From Chryseobacterium gambrini (GTDB lineage: Bacteria; Bacteroidota; Bacteroidia; Flavobacteriales; Weeksellaceae), in NCBI RefSeq assembly GCF_900156825.1, contig NZ_FTOV01000009.1, positions 62,001 through 126,000 on the forward strand: 64,000 bases of DNA. The letters run 5' to 3'. Below the pieces are notes generated by a model, which was given only the letters and a program-made list of their open reading frames with translations, was not told the origin of the DNA and made no database searches. The position numbers were made by a program, and so were the translations under genes. This document shows positions 1 to 9,356 of this stretch, piece by piece. Each line of letters begins with the position of its first letter. Within the stretch, counting starts at the first letter, position 1.

Positions 1-485
1 AGGCGAGAATTTTATATGCCGATGCAGAAGGAAGAATGAAAATAGCAGAAGCCTTCAACAAAGCCATTAAAAACGGAGAAATCGGACCCGTAGTTTTGGG
101 AAGAGATCATCACGATGTTTCCGGAACAGATTCGCCGTACAGAGAAACGTCCAATATTTATGACGGTTCCAGATTTACGGCAGATATGGCGATCCATAAT
201 GTGATTGGCGACAGTTTCCGTGGGGCAACCTGGGTTTCGATCCACAACGGAGGCGGAGTAGGATGGGGAGAAGTCATCAACGGCGGCTTCGGAATGCTGC
301 TGGACGGAAGCGATGATGCCGACAGAAGATTAAAATCCATGCTGTTCTGGGACGTGAACAACGGGATCTCAAGACGAAGCTGGGCAAGAAATGAAGGTGC
401 TGTTTTCGCTATCAAAAGAGCCATGGAAATGGAACCGAATCTGAAAGTAACGCTTCCGAATTTTGTGGATGAAAATCTTTTTTAA
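1..485 (+). CDS. hutU: Urocanate hydratase (urocanase), C-terminal part
   Basis: The reading frame is open from the window edge (first full codon at 3) to TAA at 483-485, giving about 160 residues. Urocanase adds water to urocanate to form imidazolonepropionate in cytoplasmic histidine degradation. The visible part holds the family's conserved C-terminal stretch GRDHHDVSGTDSPYRET, followed by FTADMAIHNVIGD and HNGGGVGWGEVINGGFG, which lie in the NAD-binding/active-site half of the family. The family is usually about 550-560 residues, so roughly 70 percent lies upstream of the window. A hairpin terminator follows about 100 bases downstream, so this is probably the last gene of its transcript. 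Confidence 0.95.
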   Translation, partial: ARILYADAEGRMKIAEAFNKAIKNGEIGPVVLGRDHHDVSGTDSPYRETSNIYDGSRFTADMAIHNVIGDSFRGATWVSIHNGGGVGWGEVINGGFGMLLDGSDDADRRLKSMLFWDVNNGISRRSWARNEGAVFAIKRAMEMEPNLKVTLPNFVDENLF

Positions 486-489
486 AACC

Positions 490-520
490 GTCATTGTGAG
501 GAGGAACGACGAAGCAATCT
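490..520 (+). repeat. Dispersed GTCATTGCGAGG-type repeat (family D)
   Basis: A short element beginning GTCATTGTGAGGAGG and ending GAAGCAATCT. Related copies lie at 39515-39547 (same strand) and 59668-59701 (opposite strand), with a partial copy at 39883-39905. All are intergenic. The motif resembles a short repeat common in Bacteroidota intergenic DNA; no function is evident. Confidence 0.6.
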
Positions 521-586
521 TTTGATTTTACACAAATGTCTCGAACAGATAACCTCGTTTTTCATGCAATAACAGAACATAAAATA

Positions 587-611
587 AACCTGTCGATAGG
601 CAGGTTTTTTA
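587..611 (+). terminator. Rho-independent terminator after hutU
   Basis: Inverted repeat AACCTG / CAGGTT (587-592 and 601-606) with an 8-base loop, followed by a T run. Confidence 0.7.
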
Positions 612-722
612 TTTAGAGTAATCTTTGTAAGACCTTTCACAAGGTTTTACAGTAGTAAAGAGGCTTTTCAAAAGACAAATAAAAATAATTCTTTATATCA
701 ATTTAAAACCTTATAATGGATA

Positions 723-1709
723 TTATTTAGTAAGTATTTCAATCGTTGTATCTTTAGCTATTGCAATCTGTTTTGTTTTTCTATTAAATGTTATTAAAGG
801 TAAATCAGATGTAGAGTGTATAATTGATGAAATCTGCTTACCGGAATAAATTTCTTTTATTTCTTCTACAATTTCTCCTGTTCTGAAATTGATAATTTTA
901 GGATGCCTGAATAATTCCCAAGCGAATGTATCATCTATTGCTATTAAATTTCCGCCCACCGTACAGTTGGGCTTAATTATTTCTGATATTTCATTTGTTG
1001 TAACATTCCAGATCCCAATTTCACCGTTTTCAAGTAGATCGGAGGGTTCATCATCAAAAGGCTCCGTTTCATTTGGAGAGCCAATTAAAACCAATTCGTT
1101 AGTAATAAAACTTGCTGTACAGATTTCAGCAGAAACATCAGGAATAAGTTTGCTTTGATCCAATGCTTTAGGACTCTCTAAACATTCTTCAATGTCAAAA
1201 ATTTCCACAAAATCATATGGATGCCACGCCCAGCCTTTGCTTAAAAAAGTTTTATTATCCGGGCTTACTTCAAGGCGTGAATGAAAAAAATGTGAAGGAT
1301 TTCTGTCTGCATGGTCTGTCAAAAGTAATCCCGTCTCAACTTCTTCAAATTCCAGCCTGTTGTATTCATTTGGACAGTGAATAAGAATATCTCTTCCATC
1401 TTTAAGTTTAGCGAATGCAATAGGGTACTCGTAGACGCCTGCATGATAATAAGAACGGTTGATTTCTCTTAAGATTTTTTTGTTCTTCATGATGAGACCC
1501 TTTGTGCCGAGTCTGTTGTAAACAACTGAGTATACACCATCGGAAGAGCTTAGCGCACTGTCAAAAAAAAATGGTAAATAATAATTTTCAAGTTTTTTAA
1601 TCTGTCCGTCTGGTAAAAAAAGAGTTGCCGAATTTGCCAAGTCTATTAAATGATGATCCGTCCATGTTAATGTTGAAAAATAGGCATCATTTATGGTCTG
1701 TCTTTGCAT
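723..1709 (-). CDS. Uncharacterised protein, possible beta-propeller
   Basis: A 328-residue protein without signal peptide or membrane segment, so probably cytoplasmic. I do not recognise a family. Recurring short stretches of the type GEIGIWNVTTNEISEI and PKIINFRTGEIVEEI resemble WD40-like or quinoprotein-type propeller blades (strand, turn, then a Gly-Glu-Ile strand), and SRLEVSPDNKTFLSKGWAW resembles the start of such a blade. This is a fold guess only. The ATG start sits at 1707-1709. It stands alone: the hutU terminator lies beyond its 3' end and a palindromic repeat lies upstream. Confidence 0.7.
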   Translation of the reverse strand: MQRQTINDAYFSTLTWTDHHLIDLANSATLFLPDGQIKKLENYYLPFFFDSALSSSDGVYSVVYNRLGTKGLIMKNKKILREINRSYYHAGVYEYPIAFAKLKDGRDILIHCPNEYNRLEFEEVETGLLLTDHADRNPSHFFHSRLEVSPDNKTFLSKGWAWHPYDFVEIFDIEECLESPKALDQSKLIPDVSAEICTASFITNELVLIGSPNETEPFDDEPSDLLENGEIGIWNVTTNEISEIIKPNCTVGGNLIAIDDTFAWELFRHPKIINFRTGEIVEEIKEIYSGKQISSIIHSTSDLPLITFNRKTKQIAIAKDTTIEILTK

Positions 1710-1740
1710 AAAAATAATTTATCTGTGAGTTTTTTATTTA

Positions 1741-1923
1741 AACTTTTAACCGCAAAAGGGACAAAAGATAATCATAAAGCGAAGTTTCAGAATAATTAAA
1801 GTCCTCAAAAACATAAAAATCAGAGATTTTTAAAAACTATTGTTAGCTTTTTCATTGATAATGATCAACTTTAAATAAAAAATTTAGTTCATCTTTTGTG
1901 ACTTTTGCGGTTAAATAAAAGTT
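1741..1923. repeat. Long imperfect palindrome, family C relative
   Basis: The left arm begins AACTTTTAACCGCAAAAG and the right arm reads CTTTTGCGGTTAAATAAAAG, about 140 bases apart. Related palindromes are at 3664-3827 and 7424-7588. It occupies most of the 330-base gap between two minus-strand genes; no gene is seen in that gap. Confidence 0.65.
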
Positions 1924-2041
1924 TAAATTTATCGAAAATCTTAGTTCATTAGATCTATCAGCAAATATAATCCAATTATTAACGAGAAACCAATGAAGAT
2001 ACATTTGGCAAACATCGATGCAATATCAATTTTAATCCTCC

Positions 2042-2830
2042 CTAATTCGCAATATAATAGTAAAATCCGTCGCTGATATTTCGGGAACTCATGATCTCAA
2101 ACAAGTGATTGTTGTTTTCCAGCATTCCCGACGGGGAAAAATAATAGCCATAAGAATTATCAGAAAATCCGTCCAGAAGAAAGAACATTCCCAAGTCTGT
2201 TTTTACAATCGAATAAATATTTACCTTCTTCATCTGTTCAAGGATCTGTTGCTGTAACGAGCTGAAGCGATAATTCCCTTCCGCTTTTATTTTTGCCGAG
2301 ATCGGGAAAGGCGATTTTTGCGGAATCACATAAGACCAGTATCCATTGTTTTCTTTAAAAATACCATCTACCCTTTGCAGAGAACTCTGGTTTACATAAA
2401 TTAAATTTCTGCTTTTTCCCACCAGTGCAGCCAGTGTTTTAAACTCCGAAAAATGATCCTTCAGAAACTGAATATACCTGTCCTCGTCAATCATGCCTTG
2501 TTTTAAAAACTGATTCGGTTTGTCTGCCGCTTCCTTTTCCGTCAGTTCATACCGCTGAGAAAAACCACCCCAGAAAAAATTGGAGATTTCACTTGATGTG
2601 CGTACCGAATCAAGCGCGTAGATTTTCTCATGCTGTAAAGGTCGGATATCCCATTTCGAAAAAGGCTTTGAAAACTTCAGATACTCTTCCAGAGGAACTT
2701 TTTTCTCCACCGTTAAGCTGTCTAAATAATTAAACAGTTCCACATCATATTTTTCGGTTTTATTTAAATAGTCCTGACCGAAAACAGATGCCGATAAAAC
2801 GAAAAACAACAGAATGACAATTTTTTGCAT
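2042..2830 (-). CDS. Uncharacterised exported protein
   Basis: A 262-residue protein with a clear N-terminal signal peptide (MQKIVILLFFVLSASVFGQ; cleavage expected after VFG), so probably periplasmic or surface exposed. No known domain is recognised. The mature part is rich in aromatic residues (YYYFSPSG, FYYYIAN near the C-terminus) and has no lipobox Cys and no T9SS sorting domain. The ATG at 2828-2830 fits the signal peptide. The gene is followed by nothing obvious on its strand and preceded by the first palindrome array. Confidence 0.75.
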   Translation of the reverse strand: MQKIVILLFFVLSASVFGQDYLNKTEKYDVELFNYLDSLTVEKKVPLEEYLKFSKPFSKWDIRPLQHEKIYALDSVRTSSEISNFFWGGFSQRYELTEKEAADKPNQFLKQGMIDEDRYIQFLKDHFSEFKTLAALVGKSRNLIYVNQSSLQRVDGIFKENNGYWSYVIPQKSPFPISAKIKAEGNYRFSSLQQQILEQMKKVNIYSIVKTDLGMFFLLDGFSDNSYGYYFSPSGMLENNNHLFEIMSSRNISDGFYYYIAN

Positions 2831-2971
2831 AGAATAAGAAAGCAGTTTCGTGATTATTTATTGAATTGAGGAAACAAATGTAATGAAAAGTTGAGAAGGG
2901 TGATGAATGAAAGATCTTTTTAAATTTTTTATTTAATACAATACTTTCATTATTCCATTTCAAAACTATTC

Positions 2972-4070
2972 CTGTCATTCAGAATGAAATTTTGCGCAGC
3001 ATTATGCAGTGAAGAATCTCTTAATATTGAGATTTTTCGACTTCACTTCGTTGCGCTCAAAATGACAGTGTTGCAGATTAAATGAAAAAGTTTTTAAACA
3101 CTTAAGTCACATAAGATTTTAAAATAATTCTACGTTTTATATAAGAACACATTAGTTTGTGAAAATCTTCGATTTTCTTCTCATGTGAACTTCTAATTAT
3201 TTTATTAAACTAAACTTATGTGACTTAAGTGTTATATTTAAAAATCCTGTCATTCAGAATGTAATTTTGCGAAGCATTATGGAATGAAGAATCTATTAAG
3301 ATGCAGTTGTTTTTAGATTTTCGGCTCCACTTCGTTGCGCTCAAAATAACAGCTTTGCAGGTTGAGTTTTTAAACACTTAAGTCACATAAGATTTTAAAT
3401 AAATTAAGCATTATATTAGAACACATTAGTCTATGAAAATCTTTGATTTTCTTCTTATGTGATCTTTTAAATATTTAATTAAACTAAACTTATGTGACTA
3501 ATGTGTTGTATTTTAAAACAGTAAAACAGTCATTCTGAAAGGAATTTTGCGAAGCATTATGCAATGAAGAATCTTTTAAAATATAGTTTTTTTAGATTTT
3601 TCGGCTCCACTTCGTTGCGCTCAAAATGACAGCCTTGCAGATTAAAATGTAAGTGCGTTTTTTTTAACCAGAAAGGCACAAAAGATTTTGAAGCTTCTTA
3701 AAAGTTAATAAGCGCAAGAATGAAAGAGCACAACAGTTTTTAAAGATCTTTGATTTTTATGCTTTTGAGTGCTTTGATTATTCTACAACTTAGCTTTATT
3801 ATTATCTTTTGTGCCTTTTGTGGTTAAATTTTTCTGTCATTCTGAAAGGAATTTTGCGAAGCATTATGCAATGAAGAATCTCTTAAGATGCAGTTGTTTT
3901 AGATTTTTCGGCTCCACTTCGTTGCGCTCAAAATGACAGTGTTGCAGATTGAAATCTAAAAGTTTTTAAACACTTAAGTCACATAAGATTTTAAATAACT
4001 TCTACGCTTTATATCAGAACACATTAGTTTGTGAAAATCTCTGATTTTCTTCTTTGGTCTTTTAAATATT
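2972..4070 (+). repeat. Palindrome array 1: alternating families A, B and C
   Basis: This 1.1-kb gene-free array fills most of the gap between two divergent genes. Family A copies (about 97-106 bases): 2972-3068, 3247-3352, 3527-3632, 3834-3939. Family B copies (about 137 bases): 3097-3233, 3373-3507, and a decayed copy from 3969 that has lost its right arm. A family C copy is at 3664-3827. Family A starts CTGTCATTCAGAATG, contains GCGAAGCATTATGCAATG, and ends TTGCGCTCAAAATGACAG. Family B arms are AACACTTAAGTCACATAAG and its complement, with a central hairpin GAAAATC-TTC-GATTTTC. The A-to-A period is 275-307 bases. Confidence 0.9.
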
Positions 4071-4179
4071 TGGGTGGAATAATTGGACTTATTTGATTAT
4101 TAAAATTAAATTTATGCAACAGGTTTTGTATCTTTTGCGGATAAAAACTTTTTAAAACCTGTAACCATAGAAATCGGAT

Positions 4180-5106
4180 ATGAGGAAATATTTTTTTAGT
4201 GTATTGTTCGGGGTTTTATTTTCTGTTCCCGCATTCGGATGCCTGAACGGAGAAACACTGCATCTCGAAGACGGAACCATTCTCTATGAAGACTATGAAG
4301 GATATGTTCCTTATGGTCATTCTTTTACCAATACCGAAGAACTGAATAAAATACTGTTATCGCTGGAAAAAGGCTACAGGGAAACAGGAAAACTGAATTA
4401 CCTTTCAGATAAAGGACTGATCCTTATTATTCAGGGAAAATATAAGGAAGCCATTGAACTTTACAAAAAGATTGAAAAAGCGGAACCCAACCGATATTCT
4501 ACCGCTTCCAATATCGGGACCGCTTATGAACTGATCGGGAATAATGCCGAAGCGCTGCGCTGGATCGAAAAAGCAGTAAAAATAAACCCTAATTCTCACT
4601 ACGGCTCCGAATGGATTCACATCAATATTCTGAAAGCCAAAATGAAAGGCGGAAAGTTGATCAATTCCAGATTTTTAATCGGTATGGATTTCGGAAATGA
4701 AAAATTTCCTGAATCGGAAAGAGATGACGAGAAACTTTTTGTTTTGAGAAAGCAATTGTATTATCAGCTTAATGAGAGGGTTTCTTTTGTAAAACCTGAA
4801 GATAAAATCGTAGCACAGCTTTTATTTGATCTCGGGAATATTTCTTACCTGATGCGGGAAAAAGAAGAAGCTACAGAAACTTATAAAATGGCAAAAGAGT
4901 ACGGTTTTAATAAGCCTGTTCTGGAAGAAAGACTGGCTTTGTATACACCGCCGGTAATCGATCATGTACAAAAGAAAGCGATTAAGGAAATTAAGTTTCA
5001 GACCAAAGCCATACGAAGAACCGAACTGATTAGTTTTTGTATAGCAATCGCGTATCTGCTTTTTTCGGGAGTGATCGTTTTTGTATTCAGAAAGAAAATT
5101 TTTTAA
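4180..5106 (+). CDS. TPR-repeat exported protein with C-terminal membrane anchor
   Basis: A 308-residue protein. Residues 1-20 form a signal peptide (MRKYFFSVLFGVLFSVPAFG). Residues ~75-135 contain at least two tetratricopeptide repeats (EAIELYKKIEKAEPNRY; EALRWIEKAVKINPNSH), and another helical pair lies at ~210-235 (LGNISYLMREKEEATETY). Residues ~285-303 are a hydrophobic helix (LISFCIAIAYLLFSGVIVF) followed by RKKIF, suggesting a periplasmic body anchored by its C-terminus. TPRs usually mediate protein contacts; the partner is unknown. A lipoprotein gene follows 15 bases downstream, probably in the same operon. Confidence 0.85.
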   Translation: MRKYFFSVLFGVLFSVPAFGCLNGETLHLEDGTILYEDYEGYVPYGHSFTNTEELNKILLSLEKGYRETGKLNYLSDKGLILIIQGKYKEAIELYKKIEKAEPNRYSTASNIGTAYELIGNNAEALRWIEKAVKINPNSHYGSEWIHINILKAKMKGGKLINSRFLIGMDFGNEKFPESERDDEKLFVLRKQLYYQLNERVSFVKPEDKIVAQLLFDLGNISYLMREKEEATETYKMAKEYGFNKPVLEERLALYTPPVIDHVQKKAIKEIKFQTKAIRRTELISFCIAIAYLLFSGVIVFVFRKKIF

Positions 5107-5121
5107 TCTCAACTTGTTTTT

Positions 5122-5583
5122 ATGAATAAAATATTTTATATTTTTCTATTTCTGGCTCTGGTTTCCTGTAAAAAAGATCATGAGGTGAAAAAGGACGAAT
5201 GGGATTATTTAAACAGCAGTTTTAACAACAAAGAAAACCTGAGCGATCTTACGATGCACTGTATGTATGATCTGTTTTCTGTAAAAAGGATCAATGATTC
5301 ATTGTTCTACATCAGGCTTGATGAATTTCAGGGATGGAAAAAAGATTACAGAATCTATGAAGATACCGTAAAATTAAGCGAGAATAAAAAGATTACAGAT
5401 TCATTAGGAAATCAGAAAAAACAGATCTTAAGATTTTCGAACAATCATGATGTAGATCTTGAAATTGATATTCATAAAATTGCAGTGCATTTCGACTCGG
5501 TTTCTCTCTACGAATATAACGGAAGAGTAAGCATCAATAACAAAAAGCTTCGGTATACCTGCAAAGATTTATTTGTAAAGTAA
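5122..5583 (+). CDS. Putative lipoprotein, uncharacterised
   Basis: A 153-residue protein with a lipoprotein signal peptide, MNKIFYIFLFLALVSC, Cys16 being the expected lipidation site, followed by KKDHEVKKDE. The mature part is charged and probably beta-rich; no family is recognised. It follows the TPR gene closely (15 bases after its stop), which suggests co-transcription and a role at the same envelope site. Confidence 0.75.
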   Translation: MNKIFYIFLFLALVSCKKDHEVKKDEWDYLNSSFNNKENLSDLTMHCMYDLFSVKRINDSLFYIRLDEFQGWKKDYRIYEDTVKLSENKKITDSLGNQKKQILRFSNNHDVDLEIDIHKIAVHFDSVSLYEYNGRVSINNKKLRYTCKDLFVK

Positions 5584-5620
5584 AAATTGTTTTTCCTCAG
5601 TAAAATGATATTTTTGAAGG

Positions 5621-6078
5621 ATGAAATTATTCACGATAAAGCAAATTTTATCTTCTTGTCAGCTTTTAGATGAAGCAGGGAATATCGTTGCGGAAAGGCT
5701 GGCTAATTTTGTTTTCTCAACTAATGAAAGACTGAAAATCAAAGATCAGATATACAGGATTAAATATTCAGTTTTTTTTGGGATAAAACTCAATACTTTG
5801 ATGAAAAGGGAAATGTTGTCGTAATGATTGATCGCGTAAACCAAAGAATATTTCATTATCAGGATCAATATACCGAAATATATTTCTACAGATCAAAGGG
5901 TTTTATCAACATAACTGTTTCTTTATACCGTTTTCAGGATGATGCTTTAATGATGACATTCAGCTTCAGAAATTCTTTTTTTAAACAAAAGCCGAAGATC
6001 GAAACAGCAGATGATTTCAACAATCCATTGCTTTTAACCATGTTTTTTCATCACAATCTCAGAGAATCTGAAGATTAA
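5621..6078 (+). pseudogene. Small uncharacterised gene split by a -1 frameshift at a T8 tract
   Basis: Two frames, 5621-5824 (67 residues) and 5824-6078 (84 residues), appear to be one gene. At 5772-5779 there is a run of eight T. Reading with one additional T continues from IYRIKYSVFF into WDKTQYFDEKGNVVV and then MIDRVNQRIFHYQDQY, without a stop, giving about 151 residues. The first frame after the run (GIKLNTLMKREMLS) looks like off-frame sequence. The pattern 'DEAGNIVAE' near the N-terminus and 'DEKGNVVVMIDR' after the run suggests a strand-turn-strand repeat, loosely like LURP-one/tubby-like folds, but this is a guess. It may be a recent pseudogene, a phase-variable gene, a ribosomal slippage site or an assembly error. 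Confidence 0.65.
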
Positions 6079-6156
6079 TTTGATGGCAATTTTTTTTGAA
6101 ATGATTTTTTAGATAACAATCGTTTTAAATTTAACCACGAAAGCCATAAAGGAAAT

Positions 6157-7588
6157 CTGTCATTCAGAATGAAATTTTGCGTAGCATTATGGAATGAAGA
6201 ATCTCTTAGTATGAAGTAATTTGAGATTTTTCGACTCCACTTCGTTTCGCTCAAATTGACAGCTTTGCAGGTTGAAGAGTTTTTAAACACTTAAGTCACA
6301 TAAGATTTTATAATAATTTCTACGCTTTAGATCAGAACACATTAGTTTATGAAAATCTTTGATTTTCTTCTTATGTGAACTTCTAATTATTTTATTAAAC
6401 TAAACTTATGTGACTTAAGTGTTATATTTTAAAACAGTAAAATCACTCTGTCATTCAGAATGAAATTTTGCGAAGCATTATGCAATGAAGAATCTTTTAA
6501 TATGAGATTTTTCGACTCCACTTTGTTTCGCTCAAAATGACAGTGTTGCAGATTGAAATATAAAAGTTTTTAAACACATTAGTCACATAAGATTTTAAAT
6601 AATTTCTACGCTTTATATCAGAGCACATTAGTTTATGAAAATCTTCGATTTTCTTCTTATGTGAACTTCTAATTATTTATTAAACTAAACTTATGTGACT
6701 AATGTGTTATATTTTAAAAAAGTAAAACTGTCATTCTGAAAGGAATTTTGCGAAGCATTATGCAATGAAGAATCTTTTAATATGAGATTTTTCGACTCCA
6801 CTTCGTTGCGCTCAAAATGACAGCTTTGCAGGTTGAAGAATTTTTAAACACTTAAGTCAAATAAGATTTTAAATAATTTAAGCTTTAGATCAGAACACAT
6901 TAGTTTATGAAAATCTTTGATTTTCTTATTATGTGATCTTGTAAATATTTATTTAAACTAAACTTATGTGACTAATGTGTTATATTTTAAAACAGTAAAA
7001 TCACTCTGTCATTCAGAATGAAATTTTGCGAAGCATTATGTAATGAAGAATCTCTTAAAATGCAGTTATTTGAAATTTTTCGGCTCCACTTTGTTGCGCT
7101 CAAAATGACAGTGTCACACATTAAAAGTAAGAGTTTTTAAACACTTAATTCACATAAGATTTTAAATAATTTAAGCATTATATCAGAACACTTTAGTTTA
7201 TGAAAATCTTTGATTTTCTTCTTATGTGGTTTTGTAAATATTTATTTAAACTAAACTTATGTGACTAATGTGTTATATTTTAAAACAGTAAAACTGTCAT
7301 TCAGAAAGGAATTTTGCGAAGCAATATGCAATGAAGAATCTCTTATTATGAAGTAATTTGAGATTTTTCGACTCCACTTCGTTCCGCTCAAAATGACAGT
7401 GTTGCAGCTTAAGAAGGCTTTTTTTAACCACAAAAGCCACAAAAGATTTTGATACCTTATTAAAGTTAACAAGTGTAAGAATAAAAGAGCGCAACAGTTT
7501 TAAAAAAATCTTTGATTTTTATGCTTTTGAGGGCTTTGATTATTCTGGAAATTCGTTTTATCATTATCTTTTGTGCCTTTTGTGGTTT
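6157..7588 (+). repeat. Palindrome array 2: alternating families A and B, ending with C
   Basis: A 1.4-kb gene-free array in the same orientation as array 1. Family A: 6157-6262, 6448-6543, 6728-6823, 7006-7111, 7294-7399. Family B: 6286-6423, 6573-6708, 6847-6981, 7140-7274. Family C: 7424-7588, with arms TTAACCACAAAAGCCAC and GTGCCTTTTGTGGTT. A short family C-like fragment lies at about 6131-6155. The A-to-A period is 278-291 bases. Off-frame ORFs inside (for example around 7257-7494) read through the palindromes and are not genes. Confidence 0.9.
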
Positions 7589-7676
7589 AAAAAAAGTGAT
7601 CATATTTAGCTTGTTTTTTACAATTTTCAGCGCTGAAAAACCATAATAAAATTGTAATTTTCGGTAAATAAAAAAT

Positions 7677-8441
7677 ATGAAGAAACTCGGGATCATCGGT
7701 TGTGGCTGGTTGGGAAATAATTTGGCGGAGCATCTGTCTAAAAACTATGAAATTTTTGCGACCACTACAACAGAATCAAAACTGGATGTTCTGAAATCTA
7801 AAGGATATCATGTGGATCTGGTAAAATTTTCCGATGAAATTGATGCTGACATGAAACCGTGGAAAATAGCTTCTGAACTGGACGCCATTATTGTTGCCGT
7901 TCCTTTTTCGGGACTCAGAGGCTCCAGAATTCCGATGACGGGAAAAAGGGAAAACCTGCTTCGTTTTATAGGAGATTTTAACCGTCAGATTTTTTATACA
8001 AGTTCCACAGGCGTTTATCCGGATATCGAAAAAGAATTTACAGAGGATGATCTTCCGGAAGTGGAAAGCGAAAGCTTTATTCTGGAGAAATTTCCTCAAA
8101 CCAATATTTTGAGACTGGGCGGTTTAATGGGTGGTGAAAGACTGCTGAAAAACTACAATATATCTCATCTGGATCAGTTGGTGAATCATATTCATTATGC
8201 AGACATCTGTTCGGTTGTTGAAAAAATGTTAGACCAGAAATCTCAGGCTAAAGTTTATAATATTGTTGCGCCGATTCATCCCAACAAAGAAGAAGTCATC
8301 AATGCGCAGAAAGATCTGCCTTACGAAGGAGAAAGAAGAACTACGGGAAGAATAATTTCCCCTGCAAAATTAATGGAAGAACTGAATTTTGAATTTCAGT
8401 ACCCCGATCCGAGATATTTTCACCTGAATGTAAATAATTAA
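7677..8441 (+). CDS. NAD(P)-binding epimerase/dehydratase-like protein (YeeZ-type)
   Basis: A 254-residue cytoplasmic protein with an N-terminal Rossmann motif, MKKLGIIGCGWLGNNLAEHL (GxGxLG type, residues 3-15), in the order typical of extended short-chain dehydrogenase/NAD-dependent epimerase relatives such as E. coli YeeZ. Residues ~97-105 (IFYTSSTGVYPD) hold the region where the catalytic Ser/Thr and Tyr lie, but the canonical YxxxK is not evident, so enzymatic activity is uncertain. The length fits the family. The stop codon overlaps the next start (TAATG), indicating a two-gene operon. Confidence 0.8.
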   Translation: MKKLGIIGCGWLGNNLAEHLSKNYEIFATTTTESKLDVLKSKGYHVDLVKFSDEIDADMKPWKIASELDAIIVAVPFSGLRGSRIPMTGKRENLLRFIGDFNRQIFYTSSTGVYPDIEKEFTEDDLPEVESESFILEKFPQTNILRLGGLMGGERLLKNYNISHLDQLVNHIHYADICSVVEKMLDQKSQAKVYNIVAPIHPNKEEVINAQKDLPYEGERRTTGRIISPAKLMEELNFEFQYPDPRYFHLNVNN

Positions 8442-8716
8442 TGAAAATGATGACTGTTTTATCTTGCGGACCTATTTTTGAGCCTTTAATGGGGGTGCTG
8501 TTTTCTACGGTTAGCTGTATTGGAATTCTGATATTTTTAGCGGTTCGTTTCTTTAAAGGCGAAACTTATACCCTGTTGAAAAATTCAGGAACCGCGAACA
8601 AAACCTTCAGTATTATTCTGTATGGTGCAGCAGGAATTGTAGTGACGGCTTTTGTCTGGTTTATTCTCACCTTTATGTTTACGGCACTTGTTTTCTGGTA
8701 TACCAAGAATTTTTAG
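8441..8716 (+). CDS. Small membrane protein, uncharacterised
   Basis: A 91-residue protein with two strong hydrophobic segments, ~15-36 (LMGVLFSTVSCIGILIFLAV) and ~58-85 (IILYGAAGIVVTAFVWFILT). It starts at the ATG that overlaps the stop of the preceding dehydrogenase-like gene and is therefore translationally coupled to it. No family recognised. Confidence 0.7.
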   Translation: MKMMTVLSCGPIFEPLMGVLFSTVSCIGILIFLAVRFFKGETYTLLKNSGTANKTFSIILYGAAGIVVTAFVWFILTFMFTALVFWYTKNF

Positions 8717-8748
8717 AGTTTTTGACTTAAATTTTAAAGTAAAAAGAT

Positions 8749-8823
8749 CCTTCTACAATCTCAGCGTGACTTCTCCGGTACAGACTGTTATTTTCAACGG
8801 TGTAACACTGAGCCTGTAGAAGG
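8749..8823. repeat. Long hairpin between convergent genes
   Basis: Perfect outer arms CCTTCTACA / TGTAGAAGG (8749-8757, 8815-8823), an inner pair CTCAG / CTGAG (8760-8764, 8808-8812) and a further CCG/CGG pair nearer the loop. It lies in the gap between a plus-strand and a minus-strand gene and could act as a bidirectional terminator. It resembles the palindromic CTTCGACAAGCTCAG-type intergenic repeats found in many bacteria. Confidence 0.5.
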
Positions 8824-8855
8824 TTTATGATAAAATAATTGACAGGTAATTTATT

Positions 8856-9356
8856 CTATCTGTTCATTAATATGTTTTCAATCGATTCTAAAATTTCTTT
8901 TTCAATATTTTCTTCGGTAATTGTTTCCAGAGTATATTTCTGCTCTTTGAAAGCGGCGGTTCCGGTTCCGTTCTGGAAGATGGTGTCCTGATGAATTCCG
9001 ATGCGTTTCAGATTTTTATCGGCAACGAACATGATGTGCGGAAATTTATCATTCGCGTAAAAATTAGATTCCACATTTCTGGAAATCTGAAGTTTCATAT
9101 GGGTTTGCGAATTGACGCCCAAACCGTTTTTATTTTCTTCATTAAAAGTTACTTTACAGCCAAATCCGTTTTCTCTCAGCATCCTTCTGAATTCCTGCAT
9201 TTTGGGTTCGATGAGGTTTTTACTCAGTGTTCTGAACCCTTCAATAAACATATCTTCCTCGCTTTTCTTCTTGGCAAGACTTTCCTGCAGTTTTTGTTCT
9301 TCCGTTTTTAAATTGGAAAACAGAGAATTGAGCCGTTCTATATTTTCTTCCTTCAT
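8856..9356 (-). CDS. Uncharacterised protein with N-terminal coiled coil
   Basis: A 166-residue cytoplasmic protein. Residues 1-60 are highly charged and helical (MKEENIERLNSLFSNLKTEE, then KLQESLAKKKSEED), suggesting a coiled coil. Residues ~65-150 look like a small mixed alpha/beta domain (FGCKVTFNEENKNGLGV; FPHIMFVADKNLKRIGIH). No signal peptide and no recognised family. Single gene, start ATG at 9354-9356. Confidence 0.7.
   Translation of the reverse strand: MKEENIERLNSLFSNLKTEEQKLQESLAKKKSEEDMFIEGFRTLSKNLIEPKMQEFRRMLRENGFGCKVTFNEENKNGLGVNSQTHMKLQISRNVESNFYANDKFPHIMFVADKNLKRIGIHQDTIFQNGTGTAAFKEQKYTLETITEENIEKEILESIENILMNR

Noticed and set aside
4405..5112. Minus-strand ORFs opposite the TPR gene (4405-4620, 4822-5112)
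   Set aside because: They are antisense shadows of a gene with clear signal peptide and TPR motifs.
6075..7494. Minus-strand ORFs of 65-71 codons inside array 2 (for example 6075-6290, 7257-7472, 7297-7494)
   Set aside because: They read through family A repeats in several frames; similar peptides (SGTKWSRKIS...) arise from every copy, and there is no start context or conserved length.
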